From Saururus chinensis (Eukaryota; Streptophyta; Magnoliopsida; Piperales; Saururaceae), in the NCBI GenBank assembly GCA_035235625.1, contig CP141149.1:31117753-31181752 (forward strand): a stretch of DNA of 64,000 nt. Direction: 5' to 3'. The notes beneath the pieces are model-generated. The model saw only the letters and a program-made list of their open reading frames with translations. It was not told the DNA's origin and made no database searches. The position numbers were made by a program, and so were the translations under genes. This document shows, in pieces, positions 46,056 through 57,868 of this stretch (positions are counted from its first letter, which is position 1; every line of letters begins with the position of its first letter).

Positions 46056-47516
46056 AGATATGTACTATTCAAATAACTTTGACGTGAAGCCAAGGTTCAC
46101 GGTGAGTAATTAAAAGTTGGAAAATCGCAATTACTTCCCCATGACCCTCCAAAAGCTTTTAGGCCGCATTGTATGACTTGTAAGGGCATGGTAAATCAGA
46201 TTCTTCTGTGAATTGGCTATTTAAAAACAATGCTTGCAGGAATATTTGCATAGTTGGCGTGGTGGTGTAGCGAATCAAATGATTGATTGGGCATCAAGAA
46301 TCAGCATCCACCTTTTGCTCAAATTACCGCTTTTATAGTTTCACAGCAGGTCGATTCCTTCGTGGAAGTAGATAGCAGCCAGTGGTTGGAGGCCATAGAT
46401 ATCATATTTCGGTATCAATGTAAAAATTATCAGTACACCGGTTGCTCATCCACATGCATACATCTAATAAACGTGTATAGACTATAGGCATTTTTCTTTT
46501 GGTGGATGTTTGGTTGGTTTGCCACCCCATTTTGGCCGCCTACGCCCCCATTAAAAAGGACGGTATACCACAAACCATTCATATCATTACATGGCAGTCA
46601 ACCATTGTGTTTCTAATGTATTCTGATGCCACGAAAAGTTTAGAAAAAGTAATTTTTATGGACTTGTAAGTACTTGCCATGGGTTTATTTGTTACTGTTG
46701 TTTTTCTTAGTCTAGCCTTAATTAGAGTGCATTGATAGTAGAGGCCAGTTCATCTGACTTCTCACAGTAATGGCGGCTCGTGCAAATTCCCATCGAACCG
46801 ACATTCAACAGAGCTACAACACACATTAAGCAGCAAGTTGAAAATCTTAAAATCTAAGGTATAGTGGTGAAGAACTGACGCTTGATGCACCTGGTGAACA
46901 TTTTCTAGTACCACGCCGTCTTCCCTATCAACACGACATCATTTTTCGAATTTGAGATTCTCTCACTGAGTAAAACCTTACAATTTGCCCCATACAAGTT
47001 CTTTCATTTTTATTTATTTGTCAGAAAAAGGAATACATCCCCCATAGAGAAAATCGTCCTAACGAATAAGAAGTACGATACAATCCTGAATCCCGGAAAA
47101 GTGATTTGGAAGAATCGTTTGAAACATGTGCAATCGGAATGAGCAGTCGCCCTGTCCACATGCGACCTGAACAACAACAAAGCAGAATAGCAGATCACAA
47201 GCACGCAGGACAGAATAAGCGAGCAAAATGGGTAGGTTAGCCTGGTTCACAAATGACAATTGCGGCCAGGAGAGGCTCATGAGATGAGGAAGAGCAACTG
47301 AGTACGCTGTTTTGCAAAGATATCAACAAGGGATTGTGAAGCTTGAATGATCGAAAATACATGGATGGGTGAACCCAAATTTGTACACCGATGTAAATTT
47401 TTAGTAAATTAGTACATTGGCCAGCCAAACTGTGGGGTCATAGGTGGACCGCTTGGCTTAGAGCACGAGGGATATCATAAAAACTAATTAATCAGTCATT
47501 CGCCATAAAAGAGAAT
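46056..47516. other. 3' flank of the ILR1-like gene; no gene seen
   Basis: 46080-47400 includes the blocks shared with the duplicate at 35700-40370. Open frames on either strand are short and lack domains. 47400-47516 is probably 3' UTR of the minus-strand membrane-protein gene. Confidence 0.5.
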
Positions 47517-49619
47517 TTACATAGTCTTGTACGTATACATATAACCACGCAGTTTTTTCACTTCTTCTAATGATTCTGCAAGAACATGATCAATGTAGAG
47601 GCATATTCCACCAAGGCTGCATTCATAGTTTTAATGATAACAAGAAATTGTCGCAGAATAATGCTTAATATATAATTAGATGAGGAACACAGGAAAATAA
47701 AATTACCTCAATGGAGCAAGAGGGAGCCATATAGCATCCCATCTGAACCTTGGCATCCTACAATGTTGCATATACAAATGAACGCAGAAAAGACAAATAA
47801 GATTATCAACCATCTTAGCAAGTAATGCTACAGTAATCTGTTGACTAAATTACTAATAAATGGGACTTGAAGGCAATGATAAATTGATTTTCCTTGCAAC
47901 AATAACATGCTTAGTTCACAGAAAATATTCTCAGTACAGAACGTCTAAGACTGAGAAGCCTTCAAAGAAGGATGGGGATAGAAAGAGAGAAAACAACATG
48001 AGGAAAGTTTCTTACCTTAACATATGATACAACCAGAATACAGCCACCGAAATTCCTATACAGCAAGAGTACCACATCCATTGCTCACGAGATTTTTGAT
48101 TGTGAAGTACAAATCCTTTACATGCCATTAAACAAACAACAACAGCCAGGCTCTCTGCACAATTTTCAGAACAGAAGTGTTATTGTCAAAATATATCAAC
48201 AATGCCAGTAAGCGTTCAACTAAAGGATCAGGAAATATAATCCATGCACATCATCTAATTGATCAACAGTAAGAAATTAAGAACCGTAAAGAACACAGCA
48301 AATTAACAAACCTGACATAAAATAAGTGGTAATGAAAAATGAAGTGCAGTACTTTTAACAATTGTTTTTAGAAACTTGGTCTTCTCCTATGCAAAACGCT
48401 CCTATATAAACTTCTCAATATTCATAAGAAGATAAGCACAACCAAGATAATTTGTAGAGAAGTACACAACACAATGAAACACTAAGCAACTAATAAGGTA
48501 TGTGGAAATACATTTTCCTAGTATTCTTTTACAGTCAAAACTAAATATGCATCTATTTCCTCATTTCTAATATAATGCATATACAAATATGAATGAAGAA
48601 TTTCATCTAGTTTATCATAAAAATAGCCCAAAATCAAAAAGTAACATATTAAACTTATATGAAATGACAAAATTTCATTTCAAGTACAAGGGCTTGTGCC
48701 AAAATCATCATTCAAATGGATTGTCAAAATATGGATTGCAGAATGTCTCAGAATAAGATATCAAGCAGCTAAAGGAATATAGACCAAAACAAGTATTAAG
48801 AAGTAGAACCTGCTGAAATAATGCTCCAGGACCCAACTTCATCCATGAAGTATGCATGGAAGCGCTGCACGTACAAGAGCAATATTATACAACCTTCATA
48901 ACTTGAAATGCTTCACTATCTTTAAGAGAAGTATGAAAGCAAATCAGTCATGTATCTGAGTTCAACTAGAGGCACTTTGAATTATATAGAAATATCCTAT
49001 CTAATATCGGCAAGTACATAACAAAAGCTTGTTACCAATTCCCAGGGGTAGAGAGCCTGATTGATTATGGAGAAGACTAGAAACAAGGCAAAGCATATAA
49101 TGAAGCCCGCAAAGATAGACTGCAAGCAGCCAAGCACAGAAAAGGAAACAAATGGTTAAAATAAATATCAAAATCAACTCCACCCGTGCAAAGGGACATA
49201 ATACTGGATAAAATTACCCTCCATAAGGAATTCTGCTGCGCATGTTTCTGTTCAAAAGACCGAACCAACTCCTCTTGAACTGCAAATCACGAAATCAAAC
49301 ACAAAATACTACTTCCGAGCAAATGAAGAATCAACTTTCATTCTAGGAAGAGCTCTCTAATAAAAGCAGTGACATTCGGGAATTTTTAATGATAGACACA
49401 ACAAAAACCAGATGTCCTAATTGCCCAGGAATTGTTCTTGGGTGGGAAGATGAAGTATTAACAGGGTTTTGACGGAAGAAATTTACCTTGCGTGTCCATG
49501 GGCAGGAAATCATCCCGAGTAGGTATGAAGAACTTGTCGTCGTTGGCACTGTGGCCGCCAAACTTTGGCCATCTTCTCAACAAGTTGGTCATCTGGAACC
49601 GTCGAAGCAGCTGCAGCAT
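47517..49619 (-). CDS. Small multi-pass membrane protein, plant-conserved, function unknown
   Basis: I reconstructed seven exons on the minus strand with GT-AG borders and continuous phase: 49619-49487, 49279-49218, 49119-49036, 48864-48810, 48154-48016, 47757-47707 and 47616-47517 (207 residues). An N-terminal soluble part with FFIPTRDDFLPMDTQ is followed by a likely amphipathic stretch (VQEELVRSFEQKH). Hydrophobic segments follow: SIFAGFIICFALFLVFSII, a weaker AESLAVVVCLMACKGFVL, GISVAVFWLYHML and a short LPLAPLSLGGICLYI. The end is LAESLEEVKKLRGYMYTYK. The pattern resembles uncharacterised plant transmembrane proteins; I do not recognise a named family. The frame stays open upstream to 49841, so a longer N terminus is possible, but that part looks like leader. 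It diverges from the PITH gene. Confidence 0.75.
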
Positions 49620-50050
49620 GCAGATACAGAGCGTGCAGATTCCTGGGCCTTTTGGGGAGTCCCCGGGGCGGTTGTCTCGCCGGAGTGAAGTGGGCGCGGG
49701 CGCTTTGAATAAGGATTTTAGCAAAAAAAACCAAAAACTGAGGGCAGTACAGGTAAAAAATACCCTTTTTTCCTCGATGATTTTATAAGTCAAGTCGAAA
49801 TTATAATCGAAATCGGCTAGGGAATTGGAAATTTCAGCCATATAATTGAGGAAATTTTAATCATTTTACTAAAATAGCCACCCTAAAACATGGAAATGCC
49901 GTCTTTGCAAACGAGGAGCGACTGTAGCTGGGGCTCGGTGTGAAATTACTCCCCAACCTGTGCCTCTTCTCCCGCTGTTTCCTCTAGACGCCTTTTTCTA
50001 GTATTGGGATTGAAGTATTGAACAGAAGCCGACTGAGGAGAGAAGGGAAA
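49620..50050. promoter_or_regulatory. Shared bidirectional promoter region
   Basis: The 431 bp between the two divergent start codons must hold the leaders and promoters of both the membrane-protein and PITH genes. No clear TATA box is visible on either side, which is usual for compact broadly expressed plant promoters. Confidence 0.5.
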
Positions 50051-53000
50051 ATGGCTTGTCTGCACGATCACAGCTGCGAAGATCACAACTGCTCCTCCGA
50101 CTGGTCTCTCTACAAGCACATCGACCTTTCTAAGGTTCACCCTTTTTCATTTGATTTGTGTCATCTGCGCTTCTATCCTTTTGTTAGTTATAAATTTACA
50201 GTGACGCACTTTGAATTACATTCTGCCTGGCGCATTCCTTTCCTCTCTGGTGTTTGATTTGGTTGATGGGGAATTTGGAAATCTGCAGATCGCGTGTCTA
50301 TTTTGTGTTCTCTTTATCCTCAATCACGATTAGATCGTATTTCGTATCCCTTTTCATTATTCTTATCTTTTGCTTTCAGATTAACATCCATTTCTAGCTT
50401 CCTCTGCCGCCTTGTAGTATCATACTATCATTCTCCTGCATTTCCGTAGTATCGACTAATGATCCTCTGATTTTTTTGGGTCATTTGCTAAAGTTTTTTT
50501 AACCGTAAATAGCTATCCAATTCACCATCTTATCCATCTCTTGTACCATATGATTGAAGTAATTAAGTGAAGTGTTTTGGTGGACTTTTCGGAGATACTG
50601 CTGGTGTATATGATTGCCACTCGATCAGATGATATATGTAATTTGTTGTTGATATATGTTGCATCCCCTCATTGTACAGTCTAATCGCTGCCAAAAGAAA
50701 CGTTTTTTACAAGATTAAGAAATATAATTGCACTTGGTTACATCATATTGATAATGTTTTTAGTTTCGAGGTCATTTAGGAACAAAACATGGAACTGCGG
50801 CCTCAGTAGAATATGCAGCACTTACAAGTTGTCGGCATATCCTATTGTTTTTCTTACATATATTGTTATTGTCAAGGTGCTTGTTTAAAACTGTCGGGCG
50901 TAGTTTTTCTAAAATAAACTTGTGGTTCCTTCTATGTCTTTTTTTATGCATTAACTGATTTTTATGAGTGTCGCTTGCTTTTTGCTTATATAAAAAATAT
51001 TAAGCACTGTCGATTGTAGTATTACTTATCTTTTGCTACTTTGAAGGTTTCGGCATTAAATGAGTCAGTTACTGGAAGTGTAAAGTCTGTCTTTAGACCT
51101 TGGGAGCAGCGATTGACTTCTTCGGAGGTAGTACTTCAATTTAATATGATTTATATCCTACTGCAGCTTTTCTGAAAGTATATTCACTCTTATAATTCTA
51201 ATGATGTGATAAGACTCTTAAAAAGGTGTTTCGAAATATAGTTGCAGTGTTGCTTGTACACAATGTATAGATATCAAATATTGTTACATTTTTGTTCGTA
51301 GCCAACTTCTTTCATGTTCTTTTTTTTATTTAAATCTAAAATATCTGGCAATTGTCCTGTGGTCTGTTAGTTCATACATTTTTATTGAAACTGTAGAGTA
51401 AACTTCCTTTTCTCTAGTTGTATTCTGTTGACTTAACAGGACATGTAACTTTTGTACAAAAGACATGTAAATAATTGATCATATTTTTTCAGCCACAAAG
51501 CACAAGACATGTGAATTCTTGTCCATTATTCTTACTTCATTAGCTAAATGATTTCCCTATTGTTGGAAACTGGCTAAATTTAGGGTAAATTTTCGTTGTT
51601 TATCAGTTTATATGTAAAGGTAGTATGCTATTAGGGACCTTTATTATTCTTGTTCCACATATTATTTTGAACTTTGTCAGCAATTCAATTCCGGAAGTCC
51701 TTTTGCTTGGTGTCTAACCATCCACTGAATGAATATGTAAATCTGTATAACATGTCTAATTATTACACAATTCAAAAATATGAATTGTTTTTTGCACTAG
51801 TCTTTGAATGTACATGATCATTCTTACCATTCCAGGGATTTCTGGAGAGCAACGAGGGAGATCCTGAATTACTTGTTTTCATCCCGTAAGTTTCATATCT
51901 TTATTTGTTACTGATATAACTTATGTGATGATTGGCATATTATAAACTTCAATGTTTTTTAAAGTTCGACTATTTATGCCAATTTTTGGAGCCTCCATAT
52001 GGATTTAGGGTTATAATTATTCTGTTTTTTAAGTAATGAACTGTCACCAATGTTCTGTTTCATTTCATATTTGTTTCTTCAAAAAGCTATCCCCTTCTTT
52101 AATTTCACTTGAATAAGATTTAGTTTTTGGTATGTATTTCTAGACCCTATGTAGTACTGTCTCGTCAACATTGGTGCCGTGCCTAGAAGTTCTCAGTTAT
52201 GAGATATATATCCTTTCAAAAGTTAACTAGACATATGTGATTTGTTGTGTTTATCATTACTATGTGGAATTTGGTTAGTCCTTCAAGTTGCTTGCGGAGA
52301 GCAACTGCTGTTTATACTAGCTAAGGACAAAAAAAAGTTTTTATCAACTGATACATGTACATGTCATGTTATAATGACTATGTTGCTCTGTGTATATGGT
52401 TTGTCAAAGTAGTTTGTTCTTTTAATCTAATAGTGAATGTTCTGTGCTGTGTGTAGCTTTACATCAGATGTGAAGATTAAGAGTATTTCAATTGTTGGAG
52501 GTGCGGGAGGTACCAGTCCTTCAAAAATGAGAGCGTATGTCTGTTATCTTATTATGGTATTTCTTGAGAGGAAGAAAATTAGTTATGTAACATCTGCAAT
52601 GTCTTTGTTGATGGGACAAAAATAGCTATTAGAAAATAAGAGATATATTTTCTGAGGAGAAACTGCAATATTTTTTAATTATCTTCTGTATTGATTCCAG
52701 TGTTTCAAATTTCTGTCAATCATTCTCTATTTTCTTCTTCTTCTTCCATGCGCTCCTTTTCAGGAATAGTTAATTTCCTGTTAATTGGATTGTAGGTTCA
52801 TTAATCGTGATGGTATTGACTTCTCTGATGCTCAAAGTATGACGCCTGTTCAGGTTGGTCTATATTGTAGCTTGACAGCTTGATTTCTGTATTGAAACAC
52901 TGACATGCATATGCGTTTATTTCTAGGAGTGGGATCTGACTGAAAACTTGCAAGGAATGTTGGAATACCAGACAAGGTGGCTGGTCCTTTTTGTTAGTGA

Positions 53001-53716
53001 ATCCTTATATAGAACTGAGTAGCATACTTTTGTGTGTTTCTTCTGTTCAATTTTTACAAGAAATCTGGTTATTAGTTGCTCCTATCAAAAAATTTGTCAT
53101 CTTGCTCTGTGGTGTCCTCTATCTAGACATGGTTATCTATAATTTATGAAGAGCTAATTCACTTTTTTTTGCTGTTCCTTCAAGCAGATATTCTCGATTT
53201 CAAAGTGTAGCTAGTCTCACACTGCATTTTCCTGATAATTTTGGTGCTGACACTACTCAGATTCACTATATTGGGCTAAGAGGTGAAGCTACTCAGGTAA
53301 TTAATTGTATGAAAGATCGGAATGGACAAATATGAGTGAAATCTTACACTAAATGACTTGTCCATCTATGGTGTTGCAGTTAAAGAGGGATGTCGTTGCA
53401 ACAATTGTTTATGAGGTTATGCCAAATCCATCTGATCACAAGTATGTGCTGCTTTTGATGGTTCCATATTACATTGTCCATATTATGTTTTATTTTATGC
53501 GCCAAAATGGTCATGTTACTTTCCGTTTGATCAGACTTCTATACTTGCTTGGTAGTTAATAGGTGTTGTAGTTGGTAAATAAATCGAGTGGGTTGCTAGA
53601 GAGTGGCTAGTACCTTAATGTGATGCGTAGTGTGGGGAAATATTTAATTCTTGAACTTGTCTTCCGCATGCAGAACACCAACTGATGCAGGCGGCGGTCT
53701 TTCTCATGTAGAATGA
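50051..53716 (+). CDS. PITH-domain protein (PITHD1-like)
   Basis: PITH is the C-terminal proteasome-interacting domain of thioredoxin-like protein TXNL1; stand-alone PITH proteins are conserved across eukaryotes. Nine exons (50051-50134, 51047-51127, 51836-51885, 52457-52534, 52796-52853, 52927-52976, 53188-53296, 53380-53441, 53674-53716) join in phase to 204 residues, close to the family size. The N terminus is His/Cys-rich (CLHDHSCEDHNCSSDW). The PITH domain spans about residues 20-185, with LYKHIDLSKVSALNES, DPELLVFIPFTSDVKIKSI, GGTSPSKMRAFINRDGIDF, LTLHFPDNFGADTTQIHYIG and LKRDVVATIVYEVMPNPSDH. The protein ends GGGLSHVE. No transposon domains were seen in its introns. Molecular role in plants is not established. 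Confidence 0.92.
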
Positions 53717-56051
53717 AGATTCAGTCTCGCAAGTTTGCTGTTGAATCCCTTTCAGTGACCTGAGGGCTTATGTACATTCTCGCAAGTTTGCCACCAAAAA
53801 CCATATTGTTGGCTTCTGAATGATATTTATTGAAATGTGCATTTAGATTGTAGGGTTTTTTGCATTAATGAATCTTCAAAGCTCGTTACTCGCATATGCA
53901 TGAAGATTAAGCTGGGGATCATTGATAGATTCTTCAGTTACAGATGTGGCATCTAAGTCTAATTACCATGTCAACAGAAAAAAAAGGTACCAACAAGTAC
54001 GACAATGCTGAAGAAACCAGCATAAGCACGGCGATGAGTAACCACAAGCCTTCTACATAAATTTGGCCATAACATGAAGGCAAAAATCAACGGAGTCGCT
54101 ATAGAGGATGATATGAACCCTTTGTTATACATCAATCAACAAAAGCGCAAACAGGTTTTTGAATCTTGAGCGGATGGAAAACGAAGACAAATATTGGTGC
54201 GAAAATACCCCGTTGAACAGGCATCTGTGTTAAAAATGGTCGGTTCATCTCAACTACCACAAAGCCCGCAACATAACATGTTTTATGTGATCATCTTCGT
54301 CATAAGATTATGTGAAATACAGGCCCTTTTTTTTCTGAAGATATGTACAGTATGAAGTACAGGATACTTGAAAACTTTAGCACCCAAGTGTTCCATCTGA
54401 GAGTCATTTTTAGCTAAAATGGTTCTAGAAGCTTTGTGCTTACCACCTTAGTTTTCCCTCTTATAGTCATTTTTGTAAACCACATAAAAATATGAAAAAT
54501 AATATTCTTCACTTTTTTTACACCACCAAAAGCCTATTCCAACCTCTAATTGGATTCGGAAAACTGAATTTCCATCTCATAGGAATATCAGCCTCTTGAA
54601 AATATACCTGCATGCGTTCATCTTTTAAAGATATTTCAAAAGGCTATCATATTCGGTAAAAATTTGAGGCGTTAGCCTAACCTAAGAAGGAATTTCAAAG
54701 CCCACCTTGTGTGCAAATGCCGTACAACAGTAGGTAAAAATAACCAACATTTCGGAATCAAACAAGGGTTAACCTAAAATTCCTCGCTTCAATTTTTTCG
54801 GCCGAAACAACTGATAACACACACTATCTTAGACAATTTTACCAACATAATTAACCCATACACCTAGCAGTGAAATCGAAACTATGTCACGTTGTAAGTT
54901 TAGCGAGGACAGCACATTCATTTATCATTCGTCCATGGTTAGGTATAAGAAATGGAAAAGTAAGTGTGCAGCCACTCGATATAGAAAAAAACCGGTAACA
55001 TATTGCACGAAGGTCATTTAATTTCCAGCGCGGTAAGGTGTATACCAAAACCAATTACATCATAAAAGGAAGAACGAAAAAAGATACAGCAGCTTTCATT
55101 GCACCGGAGAAAAATATGAGGATAGGCATTTTGAAGACATCAATCAAGTAGCATATGTGCATAGTTACACGGACTCGACTGCGCACAACACAAGGCGAGG
55201 GAGAAGGAACGCACTTTGAAGGCAGCAAAAGACATGTCTCCATAACCATTACACATAGTAACAGACTCAACTGCAAATACGATAGCTGCCACTGCACATG
55301 CGCACATGGAGAAGGAAAGGTAAAAGACATTAATATGTTTGCATAGTCACACAGACAACTGCCACTGCACAGGGAGAAGGACGAGAAGAAAGGCCAACTG
55401 ATATCATCATAATCACTACAATTTACAGAGATTCAACTGCACTGCAAATACGATAACTACACAAAAAACATGGTTAGGGAGCAGGAGAAGCATGGCGAGG
55501 ACATCAAAAAACATGTCTGCATAACTAAATGCCACGCAGAAATTCAAGCACATATCCTATTTCAAAGGCCAACTGATATCATCATAACCACTGCAATTTA
55601 CAGAGGTTCAACTGCACTGCAAATAGGATAACTACACAAAAAACATGGATAGGGAACAGGAGGAGAAGTATGGTGAGGGCATCAAAAAACATGTCTGCAT
55701 AACTAAATGCCACACAGAAATTCAAGCGCATATCCTATTTCCAACCAAAATGTCATTTCGAGCACCTAATTTTCGGCCCAAATTCCCAAAAGTTACTAGA
55801 AATTGCAAAAGATGTATCAGGAAAAAGACATTTTTTTCTCAATCCTACAAAACGCAAGTAATAAACAGTGATCCAAGTAAAATCCAGATGTACACAAAAT
55901 GTATCCATGTTTAAGATTCCGAAGCCACAAGACACTTGGATCAGGAATAGGAGTATTAGGTCCGAATCGAATGACAGAATATTATTATATTACAACCGAG
56001 TAGACGAAGTAGAATTTTACCAAGCAACTATGCTTCAGACTTCTTCAATTC
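53717..56051. other. Convergent intergenic spacer between PITH and CHMP1 genes
   Basis: Contains the 3' UTRs of both genes and no credible gene. Structure is limited to the degenerate repeat array at about 55150-55745. Confidence 0.55.
55150..55745. repeat. Degenerate tandem repeat array with a ~172-bp duplicated unit
   Basis: Two units starting GGCCAACTGATATCATCATA (about 55392 and 55567) run on through AACTGCACTGCAAATA and AAAAAACATGTCTGCATAAC to CATATCCTATTTC. Shorter, more diverged pieces (AAGACATGTCTCCATAACCA, ACTGCCACTGCACA) lie upstream at 55150-55390. The open frames here are repeat translations. Confidence 0.85.
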
Positions 56052-56663
56052 TCAGCCTCTGGCCTTGAGCTCAGCGAGTCTCCTGGACAGATCGTCCTCG
56101 TCGACCTTCTCGGTGGCCTTGGTAGGGATGGCGTGGGCGGCCGGCTGGGGGAGGCCGACAGAGACCTCGAGGCCGTAGTCGTCGGCGACCTGCTGCATGA
56201 GGCTGTTGACCTCGCCCTCGGGGGTGGAGAGGGAGGTGGATCCGGACATGGAGCTCTCCATGAACTCGGCCTGGACCTCCATGTTGACAAACTGCTTCTC
56301 GAACTGGTCCATGGTCTCGGACATCTTCTGGAGATTGCCGGTGGAGAGGGAGGAGTCAAGGGCGCGGACGATGGAGCCCATGGACTTGTTGATGGTGGTC
56401 ATCTTGGCCTGGGTGTCGAGGCGGGCGACGACGGCGTCGAGGCGGGAAGCGAGGCGGAGGTAGTTCATCTGCTCGTTGCGCTTGCGGATGGCGTTCTCGG
56501 CGTAGATGCGGGCGCCGTCCATGTTGCCCTTCTCGATGGCCTTTTTGACCTTGAGCTTCTGCTCCTTCTCCTCCTTCTCGCACTTGCGGGACTGCCGCTG
56601 GAGGGACTTGGCCGTGAATTTCAGCTCCATGATCTGGTTCATCAGCTTCTCCGTGTTCCCCAT
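56052..56663 (-). CDS. CHMP1: CHMP1 (ESCRT-III-associated, DID2/VPS46 family)
   Basis: A 203-residue, intronless Snf7-family protein that helps recycle ESCRT-III and sort cargo into multivesicular bodies; in plants CHMP1 supports sorting of auxin carriers. A basic N-terminal helix starts [21 protein letters not shown] long coiled-coil core follows ([39 protein letters not shown]). The C terminus [15 protein letters not shown] is a MIT-interacting motif that binds VPS4 and LIP5. GC content is far above that of the neighbours, fitting an intronless GC-rich gene. The large frames antisense to it (56133-56690 and others) are shadows. Confidence 0.96.
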   Translation of the reverse strand: MGNTEKLMNQIMELKFTAKSLQRQSRKCEKEEKEQKLKVKKAIEKGNMDGARIYAENAIRKRNEQMNYLRLASRLDAVVARLDTQAKMTTINKSMGSIVRALDSSLSTGNLQKMSETMDQFEKQFVNMEVQAEFMESSMSGSTSLSTPEGEVNSLMQQVADDYGLEVSVGLPQPAAHAIPTKATEKVDEDDLSRRLAELKARG

Positions 56664-57158
56664 GCCGGCGGACGATCAGATCCAATTTAGTCTTCCCCGA
56701 TTAGGGTTCTTCGGCTGGCAGTGGACGATCGGGTCAAAGATCGGACGTTTCAGAAATCTGAAAACTGAGTCGGGGGTTTGCGTTTGGAACTTCTTCCAAT
56801 GGGATTACGCCCGAGGGGAGGGGACGGAAAAGAGGAATTTGGGGGAGTGAAGAAGACGCTGTTACGAATGGGAGTCTTTATGCTATTCGATGCTGGGACC
56901 GGCCGGCAGAAGAGTGGAGACCGCGTGGGCACCCCAATTAGAGTGGAGGCCCCAACAATGCTTGATGGGAAAATATGGAGTACATTTACGCTTTTAAGCC
57001 TTCAACGGAGTAACGCGTCTTCAACGCGCGATATTTTGCTGCGTGGGCCCATCGTCTAAGCATCATTTCACTTTATTCTTTTTTTTTCAATGATCAGGAT
57101 TAAAGTTGCCCGACAATAGGACTAAAATTGTTGATAGCCTGATGGACGGCGCATATTA

Positions 57159-57295
57159 TAGCTATCATATTCATAGAAAATTATATTTTTTATATTTTTT
57201 CCATCTCACATTAATAGATCCACAGCCCATATTATAGCTATAACGTTCATAGAAAATTATATTTTTTATATTTTTTCCATCTCACATTAATAGTT
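57159..57295. repeat. Direct duplication of ~70 bp
   Basis: CATATTATAGCTAT(C/A) followed by TTCATAGAAAATTATATTTT and TTTTCCATCTCACATTAATAG occurs twice. The shared ending CCATCTCACATTAATAG resembles a Stowaway terminus. Confidence 0.8.
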
Positions 57296-57756
57296 TTATT
57301 TGTCAAAGAGGTTTGTTTAGGTGAGCCTAGGCTTACGTGCAAACTCTTCATTTGGTTAGATTTAGATCTAATGGCTCATAAAACTCATAGCGTATTTAAA
57401 CCTTGAATAACATAAATCGTTGAATCTAAATTCAACGGCTCATGCAATTACACTTGAGCTCAGCCCACCTAAACTCTTTTATTTAAAAAAAATTATTGTT
57501 TTATATTAATAACTTTATTTTATTCAATTAAATTGTTAGATACTTAAAAATAGTATAATAAGGTTATTTTTTTTCTTAAATATGAGTTTCACCCTTCAAT
57601 AAAAAAATCACTATTGTTCTAAATATAACTATTAATGTAAAACAAAAAAGTATAAAATTTATTTTAATAACTTAATATAAGTGGATGAGTACTTAAAAAT
57701 AAGTTAAGTTTTCATTCATTCTCTTAGTTGTGTGTCATTTCATTCAATAAAAAATA

Positions 57757-57868
57757 TTACTATCTCCATCCCAAATTAATAGCCTTATTTATTTTTTTAA
57801 ATAAATTATATAAAATTATCTTAAAAAATTAATTGAATCTATTAATTTGGGACGGAGGGAACATTTTT
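57757..57868. mobile_element. Short Stowaway MITE
   Basis: Ends CTCCATCCCAAATTAATAG and, reversed, CTCCGTCCCAAATTAATAG, matching the Stowaway (Tc1/mariner) terminal consensus. Length about 110 bp, AT-rich inside. Confidence 0.75.

Noticed and set aside
49458..49841. 127-residue minus-strand frame as the N terminus of the membrane-protein gene
   Set aside because: Only the part from 49619 downstream connects to spliced exons with a sensible start; the upstream part has leader-like composition. A longer start is not excluded.
56133..56690. 185-residue frame antisense to CHMP1
   Set aside because: It is a GC-rich shadow of the CHMP1 coding strand, made only of Gly/Leu/Val/Asp-rich sequence without a domain.
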